Assembly: GCA_036502025.1 (NCBI GenBank)
Contig: DASXZJ010000144.1
Coordinates: 1 to 64,000 of the forward strand
DNA: 64,000 nucleotides
Direction of reading: 5' to 3'
DNA from: Bog-473 sp036502025
GTDB taxonomy: Bacteria; Actinomycetota; Acidimicrobiia; Acidimicrobiales; RAAP-2
How positions within the stretch are numbered: the first letter of the stretch is position 1; each line of letters starts with the position of its first letter. Both the position numbers and the translations under genes were made by a program. The notes beneath the pieces are model-generated. The model ran no database searches and was not told the DNA's origin. It saw only the letters and a program-made list of their open reading frames with translations. Shown here one piece after another: positions 35,760-44,693 of this stretch.

Positions 35760-37213
35760 GATGCCTCCAGTCCCGACAGCCGCGAACGACGTCGCTGTCT
35801 CGCGTAGTCCCCTGCGGCGAGCACGCCGAGTAGGGCCAGTCCGATCAACCCGACCGGGAGAGCCAGATTCGAGCTGTTGCACCCTCCGCCGGCCGGGCTG
35901 GAGCTGTCACAACTGGTCGTCCTGGTCACCGGCCCGAGCGACTCCTTCTGGCCGCCCGACGGGGTCGAACCCGTCGATGGCGTGACGCCCGACGTGCCCG
36001 GGATGGCGTCCGTCCCGGGGATGGCGAAGGTCGAGGACGGCAGGGTGAGACCCGAGTCGCCCGAGGTATCGGTCGGCAGCGCCGTCGAGGCACCCGTACC
36101 GAACGGTGAAACAGCCGCCTGGTCGGTCGTCTGGGCCTGTGCGCCGCCCAGTTGAACGTTGACGTTGCCCCCCCCGGCCAGGGGACCCAGGCCGATGTCG
36201 CTGACGGTGAGCTCGGTCGCGAGGTTGCAGTTGAAGCTGAGCAGTTGTTGCTGGAGCTTGTCGCGGACAGTCTCGGCCTTGGAGAGGTTCGCCCCGATGA
36301 TCTCTTGACCGAGGGTGTTGTTGTCGATGCCGACCGTCAGAGGCGAGATCACCACCGTCCCGTCACTCTGGGTCGTCTGCTGGGGCCAGTCGACCTGCAG
36401 TCCGAGCGGCGACAGTGCCGTGTTGACGATGGTGAGCACGGTGGTGAGGGCATTGGTGGAGATCGGGATGGTCAGGCCGGCCACGGTGAGGCCGCTGATG
36501 CTGAACGATGCCGTCGAGGTATTCGAAGCTCCGCTCGTCTGGGTGGCGGCCCAATGCAGCCCGTCGAGCACGACCTTGCCCCCCAACAGTGACAGTGACG
36601 CGATGTCGGAGGTGGCGTTGGCAAATCGCGTGCCGTTCGAGGTGCTGGCATGGGCGCTGCTGGTCGCCCCGGAGAAGGAGATCAGACCGGCCAGGGTCTC
36701 TCCGGCCAGGGTGGTCGTCGATGATCCGGACGGCTGCTCCGTCGCAGTTGCCGACTCGACACCGGCCCCCGACCCCGAGCCTTTCGGGGCGACGGTCATA
36801 TTGATCGTCTGGTTTCCATCGGTGGATTCAGCTTGCGCCGCAGCCGGCACTTCCTTCGGGTTGAGGGTCCCCGGTCCACCCGTGGCGCAGTTGTTGGCTT
36901 CCAGGGCCAGGCCGATGGCGCCGAGGTCGATGGTCTGCGACAGGGCCTGGCTCACTTCGTTCTGGTAGGCCGCCTGGGACGTGGCCAAGATGATGGCGTA
37001 GCTCAATCCACCCGTGGTCGGCGCCACCTGCAGCGCCTGGGCCGAGGCCACCGCCGTCCCGGGAATGAAGGCCGTGTCCGCCCCTGAGGTCGTGGACCCG
37101 AACTGGGCCAGGCACACCCCGGCGATCACGGCGCAGCCGATCCCCACACTCACCGTCTTCGGGGTGTAGCGCCGCTCGCGGAACCGGGTGGCCAGCGACC
37201 GTCGCGTACCCAC
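35756..37213 (-). CDS. Secreted, C-terminally anchored surface protein, unknown function
   Basis: A 485-residue protein with a basic N-terminus and hydrophobic signal (about 18-38), a Ser/Thr/Ala-rich outside region with several beta-strand-like repeats (FSISGLTVAGLTIPIS), Cys residues near the end, a Pro/Thr/Gly-rich stalk, and a C-terminal membrane helix (LALPVGLIGLALLGVLAAG) followed by an Arg-rich tail (RQRRRSR). There is no LPxTG motif. I do not recognise a family. It starts the Liv operon and overlaps the receptor gene by 4 bases, so a role in substrate capture or in presenting the receptor is possible. The GTG at 37213 is preferred because AGGGGGG precedes it; ATG at 37234 or 37240 are alternatives. 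Confidence 0.65.
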   Translation of the reverse strand: MGTRRSLATRFRERRYTPKTVSVGIGCAVIAGVCLAQFGSTTSGADTAFIPGTAVASAQALQVAPTTGGLSYAIILATSQAAYQNEVSQALSQTIDLGAIGLALEANNCATGGPGTLNPKEVPAAAQAESTDGNQTINMTVAPKGSGSGAGVESATATEQPSGSSTTTLAGETLAGLISFSGATSSAHASTSNGTRFANATSDIASLSLLGGKVVLDGLHWAATQTSGASNTSTASFSISGLTVAGLTIPISTNALTTVLTIVNTALSPLGLQVDWPQQTTQSDGTVVISPLTVGIDNNTLGQEIIGANLSKAETVRDKLQQQLLSFNCNLATELTVSDIGLGPLAGGGNVNVQLGGAQAQTTDQAAVSPFGTGASTALPTDTSGDSGLTLPSSTFAIPGTDAIPGTSGVTPSTGSTPSGGQKESLGPVTRTTSCDSSSPAGGGCNSSNLALPVGLIGLALLGVLAAGDYARQRRRSRLSGLEAS

Positions 37214-37497
37214 AGGCGGACCCCCCCTACTCATTCGCATCGGAAGGACAACAGTTGTTTGGGCCAATCCATACGGCTGCAACCGCTGTGATGAGAGCGG
37301 AGCGGTGCTCGGCCGCCGGAAGCTGCTCCAGGCACGAAGGACCCGGGACTCGGCCCGCGCCGCGCCGGGCGGAGGTGGAGATCAGACTGCCCCGCCAGAG
37401 GAACCGCCTGCTGATCCTGCTCGTCATCGCCCGCACACCCCCCCACAGGATGTCGCCCGGGACGTTCGCCCGGCTGCAGCCAGACAGTAGCGAAACG
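37214..37497. other. Intergenic region with probable Liv operon promoter
   Basis: 284 bases between the HD-domain gene stop and the surface protein start, both on the minus strand. It should hold the Liv operon promoter, but no clear -35/-10 pair was found. A small palindrome ACAAC-A-GTTGT lies at 37248-37258, about 35 bases before the chosen start. Short frames here have no family resemblance and are not called. Confidence 0.5.
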
Positions 37498-38076
37498 TCA
37501 GCCGGCGCGTGAGGCCACTCGTCTGACGACGGCCATCCACCCGTCGAGGTCGTCGAGCGCCAGCCCCTCGACCTTGGCGTTCTCGTCGGCCCGGCGCAGC
37601 ACAAGGGCATCGTCGGCCCAGCGCGTGGCCTCGAACGCCGCCCGCTCGTCAGACGACATCGGCCCACCCTGTCTGACCAGGGACGCCACGCTGTCGGCGG
37701 CCAACTCGGCCCCGTAGGTGGCCTCGCTCGCCACGAGATACCGCTTGGCCTCCACGTGCCTTCCCACCAACCCCGCCACCCGCTCCCCCAATGCCTCCCG
37801 CACCGCCGCCGCCCCCGCCTCGGCGTGCTCGCCGTCACCGACCCCGTCGAGCAGGTGACCGATGTCGTGGACCAGCCCCGCCACGGCCAGCTCATCGTCC
37901 CCCGGCCGCTCCCGCTGCAGCACCGCCGCCGTCTGCAGGGCGTGGTCCAGGTGCGAGTGCGCCAGGACCCCCGACTGCCCCGCACCGTCCCCCACCGAGT
38001 CCACCTCGACGGGTCGATCGGCCGCCGAGCGCAGCAACCGTTCGATGTCGTCGACGTCCAGGCTCTTCGGGGTCAC
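37498..38076 (-). CDS. HD-domain protein
   Basis: A 192-residue soluble protein with an HD metal-binding fold. The ligands are visible as HSHLDHALQTA, then LVHDIGHLLD (the H-D pair), with further His and Asp in GEHAEAGA. The spacing 'D-D-E-L-A-V-A-G-L-V-H-D-I-G-H-L-L' resembles the PhnZ/inositol-oxygenase-like branch, whose members are diiron oxygenases, as much as the phosphohydrolases, so the reaction is left open. The GTG at 38076 follows GGAGGGGAGA at a good distance; ATG at 38097 and 38112 are alternatives. It is divergent from the sulfotransferase gene with 55 bases between starts. Confidence 0.8.
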   Translation of the reverse strand: MTPKSLDVDDIERLLRSAADRPVEVDSVGDGAGQSGVLAHSHLDHALQTAAVLQRERPGDDELAVAGLVHDIGHLLDGVGDGEHAEAGAAAVREALGERVAGLVGRHVEAKRYLVASEATYGAELAADSVASLVRQGGPMSSDERAAFEATRWADDALVLRRADENAKVEGLALDDLDGWMAVVRRVASRAG

Positions 38077-38131
38077 CGAGCCATTCTCCCCTCCCATCGG
38101 CGCGGCGGCCATCGCTGTACGGTGACGCGAC

Positions 38132-39391
38132 GTGCCCTGGACCCCTCCCCCCCGCAGTCCCTGGACCGAGAAGCTCGTCGCTCTCGGCACGGGTCTAGGG
38201 GACAACGGGCGCTCCGTCGTCTCCCTCCAACCCGACGAGCTCCGCCGGGCGGCCGAGGTCTGCACCGGCCTGAGTGACTTCGGCGATTCGTGGTGGGAGG
38301 AGCCGTTCCGTCGGCTGTGCGCCTCGCTCGATGACGAAGCGCAACTCCACCTCCCCGGCCGGCTGCGCACCCGGGGCGAGCTCCAGCTGATCCTGCAGAA
38401 CCGCCTCCGCCTGGTCGACCTGTGGAAGCGGGAGCCCACCGTCAACGACGAGCGCGTCCACGCCCCCATCGTCGTGACCGGGCTGGGTCGGTCCGGGACG
38501 ACGCTGCTCCACGAGCTCCTCGCCTGCGATCCCGACAACCGGCCGCCCCTGCTCTGGGAGCTCCTCCATTCCGTCCCCGCCCATATCGGCGAACCGCCCG
38601 TCCCCTATGCCCGCTGGGCCGAGGCGACGGCGCGGCTCTGCGACGACGAGATCACGTTGATGGACGAGATGGTGCCGGCCTTCACCGCCATGCACGAGAA
38701 CGGCGGCGCCCTCCCCACCGAGTGCATCTTCGCCTTCGCCCACCAGTTCTCCAGCGACATCTACACCGGCCTCTACAACGTGGCCGAGTACACCATCTGG
38801 AGGAGCTCGCAGGACCAGGCACCCATCTACGACTGGCACCGCCGCATGCTCCAGACGCTGCAGTGGATGGTCCCCACCACCCGATGGGTGGTCAAGGCCC
38901 CCTCCCACCTCGGGTCGCTGCCGCTGGTGTTCGCCACCTATCCCGACGCCCGGGTGGTCATCACCCACCGCGACCCGCTGCGGGTCATCGGGTCCCTGGC
39001 CGACCTGATGGCGACCCTCCACTACATGCACTCGAACCACGTCGACCACGGCGTCCTGGTCGAGTTCATGGCCATGGGACTGGAAATGCAGATGGACAGC
39101 GTCTCGGCCGAGCGGGACCGCGGCTCGCTGCCCGGCGAGCAGATCAGCGACGTCATCTACCGCGACCTCGTCGGCGACCCGGTCGGCACCGTCGAGGGTC
39201 TCTACGCCCGCTGGGACCTCCCGGTCACCGAGCTGTTCCGCCGCAACCTCGACGCCTACATCGGCGCCCGGCACACCGACCGGGGGCCGCGCCACGACTA
39301 CTCCTTCGGCGATACCGGCCTCGACCTCGCCGTCCATCGAGCCCTGGTCGCCCCCTACCAGGCGCGCTACGGGGTCCCGTCCGAGGTCTGA
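38132..39391 (+). CDS. PAPS-dependent sulfotransferase family protein
   Basis: A 419-residue protein of the large actinobacterial sulfotransferase family. The 5'-phosphosulfate loop is VVTGLGRSGTTLLHELL (about 113-129) and the 3'-phosphate motif is VITHRDPLRVIGS (about 280-292). It would move a sulfuryl group from PAPS to a hydroxyl of a lipid, sterol or carbohydrate. Such genes often lie among lipid and CoA metabolism genes, as here, with DUF1214, DUF2889 and acyl-CoA genes following. The cysQ gene at 52130 could recycle the PAP product. The start is GTG at 38132, divergent from the HD-domain gene. It ends convergent with DUF1214 across 3 bases. Confidence 0.88.
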   Translation: MPWTPPPRSPWTEKLVALGTGLGDNGRSVVSLQPDELRRAAEVCTGLSDFGDSWWEEPFRRLCASLDDEAQLHLPGRLRTRGELQLILQNRLRLVDLWKREPTVNDERVHAPIVVTGLGRSGTTLLHELLACDPDNRPPLLWELLHSVPAHIGEPPVPYARWAEATARLCDDEITLMDEMVPAFTAMHENGGALPTECIFAFAHQFSSDIYTGLYNVAEYTIWRSSQDQAPIYDWHRRMLQTLQWMVPTTRWVVKAPSHLGSLPLVFATYPDARVVITHRDPLRVIGSLADLMATLHYMHSNHVDHGVLVEFMAMGLEMQMDSVSAERDRGSLPGEQISDVIYRDLVGDPVGTVEGLYARWDLPVTELFRRNLDAYIGARHTDRGPRHDYSFGDTGLDLAVHRALVAPYQARYGVPSEV

Positions 39392-39394
39392 GCC

Positions 39395-40549
39395 CTACGC
39401 GGTACGGGGCAAGTCCGCCACCGAAACCAGTTCGGCGGTGGGATGCGGCGGTCCGTCGGCCAGGATCCAGCGCACCAGCATGTAGCCCTCGAGTCGCCCG
39501 CCGGTGTCGAGCCAATTGTCGACGCCGGGGCCCGGGTCGCTGGGCGCGATCACCATCCGCCACGACCCGTCGGGCGACGGCCGGGCGGTGCGGTTGTTGA
39601 GCGCCGTCGTCGTGTAGCGGTAGTCGAAGCTCTCCATCCACGGCGACGTCAGCGTCAGGCCCCAGTAGAGGAACGGCCGGTCGGGCTCGTGCACCGTCAC
39701 CAACAGCGCCTGGCCGGGGGCGAGCGAGAAGCGGCCGCCGTGGTACGTCATCTCGGCGTTGGAGTGTGAGCGCACCTCGTCCTCCTGCGCCTTGACGTGC
39801 TCGGACCCCGCCACGCCGCCGAACGTGTTCATGTTGGAGGCGGCGTCGTGCCACATCTGGAGGGCGGTGGCCCCGACGAACTGGAGGAACATCGAGGCGA
39901 ACTCGAGTTTGGGCGCCAACTCGTCAGACGACAGGACCGGCGGCGGCGGCGGGACGTCGCCCGGCGGCGTCACCAACTCCATCCGTAGACGACTGAGCCG
40001 CTCGGGCGTCTTCTCGAAGTGCGTCTCGCGGATGGCCAGCTGCGCCGTCCCCGGCTCGAGCACCACCGCATTGCGGGGAAGAGGGTCGGGCATGGCGGCG
40101 GCCGGGGCGATGAGGATGTCGACCTCGCCGCCCGGACCGATCTCGAACTCGTCGATATGGGTCTGCGTCTGCGTCCCCGTCCGCCCCCCGACGGCCCCCT
40201 GGCCGAACGCCGTCCCGAAGGTCATCCCGAGATAGGCGCACTCGCCCCGGTGCCCGACCAGGCGGTAGCTGCGGGTGTCGTCCAAGACACAGAAGAGGTA
40301 GTTGACGTCGGGGTTGTCGACCAGCAGCTTGCGGTACGCGTCCTGGAGCCGGAAGAGCTGGGGATGGAGCGGGTCGGACTTCTCGACCAGCCACTCGAGC
40401 GCCAGGGTCGCGAGCCGGGTCACCCAGCGGTACCCCTCCGCCGTGTCGACGTCGGTGCCGGGCACGCCGGTGGCGGCCTGGACGACGGCGAGGGCGGCCC
40501 GTTGCGCATTCAGCCAGGATTCGAAGGCGGCGGCGAGACGGTCGGTCAT
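39395..40549 (-). CDS. DUF1214 domain-containing protein
   Basis: A 384-residue protein. The C-terminal part shows the DUF1214 pattern (ATTALNNRTARP, GVDNWLDTGGRLEGYMLVRW); the N-terminal part is helical ('FESWLNAQRAAL') and precedes strands such as NYLFCVLDDTRSYRL. DUF1214 proteins are often found next to lipid, steroid and CoA metabolism genes in mycobacteria and relatives; their reaction is unknown. There is no signal peptide or membrane helix. The ATG at 40549 is only 23 bases from the divergent DUF2889 gene, so their promoters must overlap the other gene's leader or coding sequence. Confidence 0.8.
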   Translation of the reverse strand: MTDRLAAAFESWLNAQRAALAVVQAATGVPGTDVDTAEGYRWVTRLATLALEWLVEKSDPLHPQLFRLQDAYRKLLVDNPDVNYLFCVLDDTRSYRLVGHRGECAYLGMTFGTAFGQGAVGGRTGTQTQTHIDEFEIGPGGEVDILIAPAAAMPDPLPRNAVVLEPGTAQLAIRETHFEKTPERLSRLRMELVTPPGDVPPPPPVLSSDELAPKLEFASMFLQFVGATALQMWHDAASNMNTFGGVAGSEHVKAQEDEVRSHSNAEMTYHGGRFSLAPGQALLVTVHEPDRPFLYWGLTLTSPWMESFDYRYTTTALNNRTARPSPDGSWRMVIAPSDPGPGVDNWLDTGGRLEGYMLVRWILADGPPHPTAELVSVADLPRTA

Positions 40550-40572
40550 CGCCTGAAGCTACCGTTGGTCGG

Positions 40573-41484
40573 GTGCCCCTCGTCGACCATTTCCTGGCCG
40601 AGCCCCTGGCCCACCTGCCGGTGCCGCGGCCGGGGTCCATCCGCCGGACCAGCCACGTCGACATGGTCGGGCAGGCCGATGGCACGCTGGCGCTGCGTGG
40701 CGCGGCGGCCGACCCGAGCGGCCGGGCCACCAGCCGGGCCATCGTGGGGTCGCTGCGGGACCGCGAACTCGTGTCGCTCGAGGTCGACCCTGGCGTGGCG
40801 GGCAGTGACGGCCTGATCGGCCGGGTGGTGGGCAAGGGCTTCCGGGCCGCCGTCGACGCGCTGTGCCAGCCGGGCACGCTCTCCTCGGTCCTGCTGTCCG
40901 AGCTCCCGATCGCCGCTCTCCTCTCGGGCTACGCCTCGCTGTACACCGGCGAGTACCCCAACCCGATCCCCGAGGCGATGCTGGCGTCGTTCCCGGTCGA
41001 CATCTGCGCGGGCTGGGCCGCTCCGGGCTCGTTCATGGTCCAGATCCGCCGGGACCGGGACATGCCGACCCCCGCCGGGCCGGTCGCGCCCGACCTAGAA
41101 GGTTGGCCCGAGATGGCCGCCCTGGAGCCGGGGTCCATGCGGCGGCAACGGCTGATCGAGCGCAGTGGGATGGAGGTGTGGGCCATGTTCCGAGATTCCT
41201 ACGCCCAGCTCGACGGCGTGGTCAGCGTCCTGCACGAGTACACGGTGGAGGCGACGCTCGCCGCCGGCGACGACGGGGTCGAGCGGGTGGCCAGCTGCGT
41301 GGCCAGGCCGAGGGTGCTGCCGTGGACCGAGTGCCCGAATGCCGCCCACAGCGCCGAGCGGGTGGTGGGCCGTCGGGTGGGCGAGCTGAGAACGATGGTC
41401 CGAGAGGAGATGGTGGGCATCTCGACCTGCACCCACCTCAACGACCTGCTCTCCTCCCTTGCCCAGGCCGAGCAGCTGATCTGA
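40573..41484 (+). CDS. DUF2889 domain-containing protein
   Basis: A 303-residue soluble protein. It has an early RRTSHVDM (Arg-Arg-x-x-His) and a late STCTHLNDLLSSL segment that together mark the DUF2889 family; the Cys and His could form a metal or catalytic site. The middle also has a conserved-looking PWTECPNAA. DUF2889 proteins occur beside acyl-CoA ligases, dehydrogenases and hydratases in actinobacteria and proteobacteria; function is unknown. The start is GTG at 40573. It precedes the acyl-CoA dehydrogenase by 87 bases on the same strand and may belong to that cluster. Confidence 0.75.
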   Translation: MPLVDHFLAEPLAHLPVPRPGSIRRTSHVDMVGQADGTLALRGAAADPSGRATSRAIVGSLRDRELVSLEVDPGVAGSDGLIGRVVGKGFRAAVDALCQPGTLSSVLLSELPIAALLSGYASLYTGEYPNPIPEAMLASFPVDICAGWAAPGSFMVQIRRDRDMPTPAGPVAPDLEGWPEMAALEPGSMRRQRLIERSGMEVWAMFRDSYAQLDGVVSVLHEYTVEATLAAGDDGVERVASCVARPRVLPWTECPNAAHSAERVVGRRVGELRTMVREEMVGISTCTHLNDLLSSLAQAEQLI

Positions 41485-41571
41485 AGATCGGGGACAGGTG
41501 GGTCGGAGGGCCGAGTCGCCTGATCGCCCCGCTGCCCGGTAGTTTCAAAAGACGACCTGGGAGGAAAGACC

Positions 41572-42960
41572 GTGACTGACACCGCGACCACGACTGACGC
41601 ATCCGGCGACCTCGCCACTGACGAGCTCCTGAGCGAGTTGCGGGCCTGGCTGGGCGGCAACTGGGACCCCGACCTCACCGTCGGCGAGTGGTGGGAGCGG
41701 CTGGGCCTCGAGGGCTGGTCGGCGCCGGGCCTGCCGAGCCATGCCTACGGCAAGGGCATCTCGCGGGCCGACGCGGTGGCGGTGGCCAACGAGATCGCCG
41801 CCTTCGGCGCCCTCGGTGCCCCGGCCGGACTCGGCCTCCTGCTGGCCGCCCCGACCATCGCCACCCACGGCACCCAGGAGCAGATCGACCATTTCGTGCG
41901 GGACATCGTCACCGGCAAGATGGCCTGGTGCCAGCTGTTCAGCGAGCCGCAGGCCGGCTCCGACCTGGCCGGCCTGCAGACCAAGGCGGTCAAGGACGGC
42001 GACGAGTGGATCATCAACGGCCAGAAGGTCTGGACGTCGGGCGGGCAGTACGCCGACCTGGGCATGCTGCTGGCCCGCACGGATCCCGAGGTGCCCAAGC
42101 ACCAGGGGATCTCGTACTTCGCCTTCGAGATGCACCAGCCCGGCGTCGACGTCCGCCCGCTCAAGGAGATGACCGGGCACGCCCTCTTCAACGAGGTCTT
42201 CCTGACCGACGCCCGGGTCGCCGACTCCTCCCTCATCGGTGGGCTCAACAACGGGTGGGCCGCGGCCAACACCACCCTGATGAACGAGCGGGCCGGCCTC
42301 GGGTCGGGCGGTGGAAATGCCGCGGGCGGTGGCCTGGCCCAACCGGGCACCGTGATGGCGGCCCTCGGCAAGCGGGTGGGCGACTTCGTGGCCGCCAAGG
42401 ACGGGACGAGCGGGGCCAACGGCACGGCCGGTGGTCGGCGGAGTGGCGGCAGCGCCCCCGGCGGCGGGGCGCTGGGTGCCATGCGCGGCGGGGCGGGCAT
42501 GCTCATCTCGCTGGCCAAGTCCAAGGGCGCCAATGAAGATGCCGGGGTGCGACAGGATCTGGCTCGCCTGTACACCTTGGGCGAGTTGGGGCGGTACAAC
42601 GGCTTGCGCGTGAAAGCAGCCAAGGAGCAGGGCCGCGACATCCCGGGCATGCCGAACGTGTCCAAGCTCTCCATGAGCCAGATCGTGCGGCTGACCCGTG
42701 ACCTCGGGCTGCGGATTCTCGGGCCGGGTGGGATGCTGCACGCCTACGGCGCCGACGACAAGGCTTCGCTGATGCAGGCCACGGCCGACCCGTTCGCCGG
42801 CAGCGTGACCGAGATGGCGCTGTTTGCGCAGGCGCCGCCCATTTACGGGGGGACGGATCAGGTGCAGCGAAACATTATCGGTGAGCGCGTGCTGGGGCTG
42901 CCGAAGGAACCCAACAACGACCGGGTGACCCCGTTTTCCCAACTGCCCAAGAACGCCTGA
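41572..42960 (+). CDS. Acyl-CoA dehydrogenase (FadE-like)
   Basis: A 462-residue flavoprotein that should oxidise an acyl-CoA to the 2-enoyl-CoA using FAD. Family marks are WCQLFSEPQAGSDLAGLQT, the flavin-binding VWTSGGQYADLGMLLART and, near the end, YGGTDQVQRNIIGERVLGLP. The usual Glu of Y-E-G-T is Gly here; the base may instead be Glu239 in MNERAGLG, as in isovaleryl-CoA-type enzymes. Directly after it lies a Gly/Ala/Ser-rich insertion of about 60 residues that makes the protein longer than the usual 380-400. The GTG start has GGGAGGAAAG upstream. It opens a seven-gene plus-strand cluster. Confidence 0.92.
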   Translation: MTDTATTTDASGDLATDELLSELRAWLGGNWDPDLTVGEWWERLGLEGWSAPGLPSHAYGKGISRADAVAVANEIAAFGALGAPAGLGLLLAAPTIATHGTQEQIDHFVRDIVTGKMAWCQLFSEPQAGSDLAGLQTKAVKDGDEWIINGQKVWTSGGQYADLGMLLARTDPEVPKHQGISYFAFEMHQPGVDVRPLKEMTGHALFNEVFLTDARVADSSLIGGLNNGWAAANTTLMNERAGLGSGGGNAAGGGLAQPGTVMAALGKRVGDFVAAKDGTSGANGTAGGRRSGGSAPGGGALGAMRGGAGMLISLAKSKGANEDAGVRQDLARLYTLGELGRYNGLRVKAAKEQGRDIPGMPNVSKLSMSQIVRLTRDLGLRILGPGGMLHAYGADDKASLMQATADPFAGSVTEMALFAQAPPIYGGTDQVQRNIIGERVLGLPKEPNNDRVTPFSQLPKNA

Positions 42961-43002
42961 TCATCGGGCGAGACGGTCGGACCGGGGGCGGGGGACGACG
43001 CG

Positions 43003-44187
43003 GTGGCGGGGCACGGGCGGGTGCGGGAGCGGACGTTGCGGGGGGCGGCCGCCATCGTGGGGATCGCCGACGACGTCTCCCCCACCGGTGAGCTGACCCG
43101 GACGGGGCGCGAGCTCGAAGTGGCCATGGTGCTCGACGCCCTCGATGACGCCGGGCTGACGCTGGCCGACGTCGACGGGGTCTGCCACGCCGAGTCGTCG
43201 ATGGGATTCGCGGAGTATCTAGGGGTGCACCCACGGTTCACCGACTCGACGATGACCGGGGGGTCGAGTTACGAGGTGCACCTCGAGCACGCCGCCGCTG
43301 CCATCGCGGCCGGGTTGTGCGACGTGGTGATCAGCGTCTATGCCTCCACGCCCCGCAGCGACCGCACCCTGGGGCGGCGGGTCGAGCGGCGCTTCCCGGC
43401 CGGGCCCACCCCGATGGCCGAGTGGGAGTGGCCCTACGGGTTGCGTATGCCCATGGGGCCGTACGCGCTGGCGGCGTCGCGGCATATGCACGAGTTTGGG
43501 ACCACCTCCGAGCAGCTGGCCCAGATCGCCGTGAGCACCCGGGAGTGGGCCGCCCTCAACCCGCGGGCTCGCTACCAGACCCCCATCACCGTGGCCGACG
43601 TGCTCGCCTCCCCGCTCCAGACCTCCCCGCTGCACCTGCTCGACTGCTGCCTTGTCACCGACGGCGCCGGCGCCTTCGTCATGACCAGCGCCGAGCGGGC
43701 CCGCTCGCTGCGCAAGCCACCCGTCTACGTCCTCGGCGCGGCGACCTGTCACGACCACATGATGATCACCCAGATGCCCGACCTGACCACGACCCCGGGC
43801 GCGGTCTCGGGTGCCTCGGCCTTCGCCATGGCCGGCATCAAGCCCGCCGATGTCGACGTCCTCATGGGCTACGACAGCTTCACCATCACCGCCCTGTTGC
43901 ACCTCGAGGACCTCGGGTTCTGCGCCAAGGGCGAGGGCGGACCGTTCGCCGCCGACGGCAAGCTGGGCCCGGGCGGCTCGCTGCCGATGAACACCAACGG
44001 CGGCGGCCTGTCCTTCACCCACCCCGGCATGTACGGCATGTTTCTCATCACCGAGGCGGTGCGCCAGCTACGCGGGGAGGGCGAGGCGCGCCAGGTCGAT
44101 GGGGCCGAGATCGCGGTGGCGCACGGCTCGGGGATGGTGCTGTCCTGCATGTCGACGGCGGTGCTGGGCACGGAGGCGGCGCTATGA
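43003..44187 (+). CDS. Thiolase-like protein without catalytic Cys
   Basis: A 394-residue thiolase superfamily protein of the SCP2/lipid-transfer type. The fold is clear from AAAAIAAGLCDVVI, the DVLMGYDSFTITALL segment and NTNGGGLSFTHPG. At the place of the nucleophilic Cys (N-x-x-C-x-S/T-G) it reads MTGGSSYEVHLEHA, with Gly/Ser and no Cys, so true thiolysis is unlikely. In steroid side-chain degradation, Ltp2 is a Cys-less thiolase relative that works as an aldolase with a DUF35 partner. Here the next gene, overlapping by ATGA, is a DUF35 protein, so a carbon-carbon cleaving aldolase is a fair guess. The start is GTG at 43003. Confidence 0.85.
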   Translation: MAGHGRVRERTLRGAAAIVGIADDVSPTGELTRTGRELEVAMVLDALDDAGLTLADVDGVCHAESSMGFAEYLGVHPRFTDSTMTGGSSYEVHLEHAAAAIAAGLCDVVISVYASTPRSDRTLGRRVERRFPAGPTPMAEWEWPYGLRMPMGPYALAASRHMHEFGTTSEQLAQIAVSTREWAALNPRARYQTPITVADVLASPLQTSPLHLLDCCLVTDGAGAFVMTSAERARSLRKPPVYVLGAATCHDHMMITQMPDLTTTPGAVSGASAFAMAGIKPADVDVLMGYDSFTITALLHLEDLGFCAKGEGGPFAADGKLGPGGSLPMNTNGGGLSFTHPGMYGMFLITEAVRQLRGEGEARQVDGAEIAVAHGSGMVLSCMSTAVLGTEAAL

Positions 44188-44693
44188 CGGCGTCCGGCGG
44201 GAGCGGCGGGAAGGGCGAGAAGGGCGGGCAGGTCGAGAAGCTCCGGATGATGGAGCCACCCGTGGGGGCGGAGAGCGGCCCGTTCTGGGAGGCGACCCGG
44301 GAGGGCAGGCTCCTGGTCCAGTGGTGCACGGCCTGCGACAAGGGGGTCTTCTACCCGCGCTCGTTCTGCCCGTACTGCGGGGGGCGAGGGGGCGAGGACG
44401 GCGGCGTGCGCTCGACGCTGGAGTGGCGGGCGGCCAGCGGGCGGGCCACCGTGCACGCCGTCACGATCGAGAACAAGCCGGCCGCCACCGGGGCCACCTT
44501 CTCGGGTGGGGCGCCCTACACGGTGGCCCTGGTCGACCTGGAGGAGGGGGTGCGGATGATGACCAACGTGATCGGTTGCCCGCCCGAGGAGGTCCGCATC
44601 GGCATGGCCGTCACGGTGACCTGGGAGCCTCTCTCCGACGGGCGGCAGCTGCCGCAGTTCACGCCGGCGAGGGATGAGGGGGCGGGGTGGTGA
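44184..44693 (+). CDS. DUF35 zinc-ribbon OB-fold protein, thiolase partner
   Basis: A 169-residue acyl-CoA-associated DUF35 protein. The rubredoxin-like zinc ribbon is CTACDKGVFYPRSFCPYC, and the OB fold follows (about 80-160, 'VHAVTIENKP', 'PYTVALVDLEEGVRMMTNV'). An N-terminal Gly/Lys-rich stretch of about 20 residues looks disordered. DUF35 proteins bind thiolase-like enzymes and help hold the CoA substrate, as in BbsA/BbsB and ChsH2/Ltp2. It overlaps the stop of the Cys-less thiolase gene by 4 bases, supporting a heteromeric complex. Confidence 0.88.
   Translation: MTASGGSGGKGEKGGQVEKLRMMEPPVGAESGPFWEATREGRLLVQWCTACDKGVFYPRSFCPYCGGRGGEDGGVRSTLEWRAASGRATVHAVTIENKPAATGATFSGGAPYTVALVDLEEGVRMMTNVIGCPPEEVRIGMAVTVTWEPLSDGRQLPQFTPARDEGAGW

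Noticed and set aside
37255..37512. 85-residue plus-strand frame in the intergenic region before the Liv operon
   Set aside because: Overlaps the end of the HD-domain gene, has no ribosome site and no recognisable feature.
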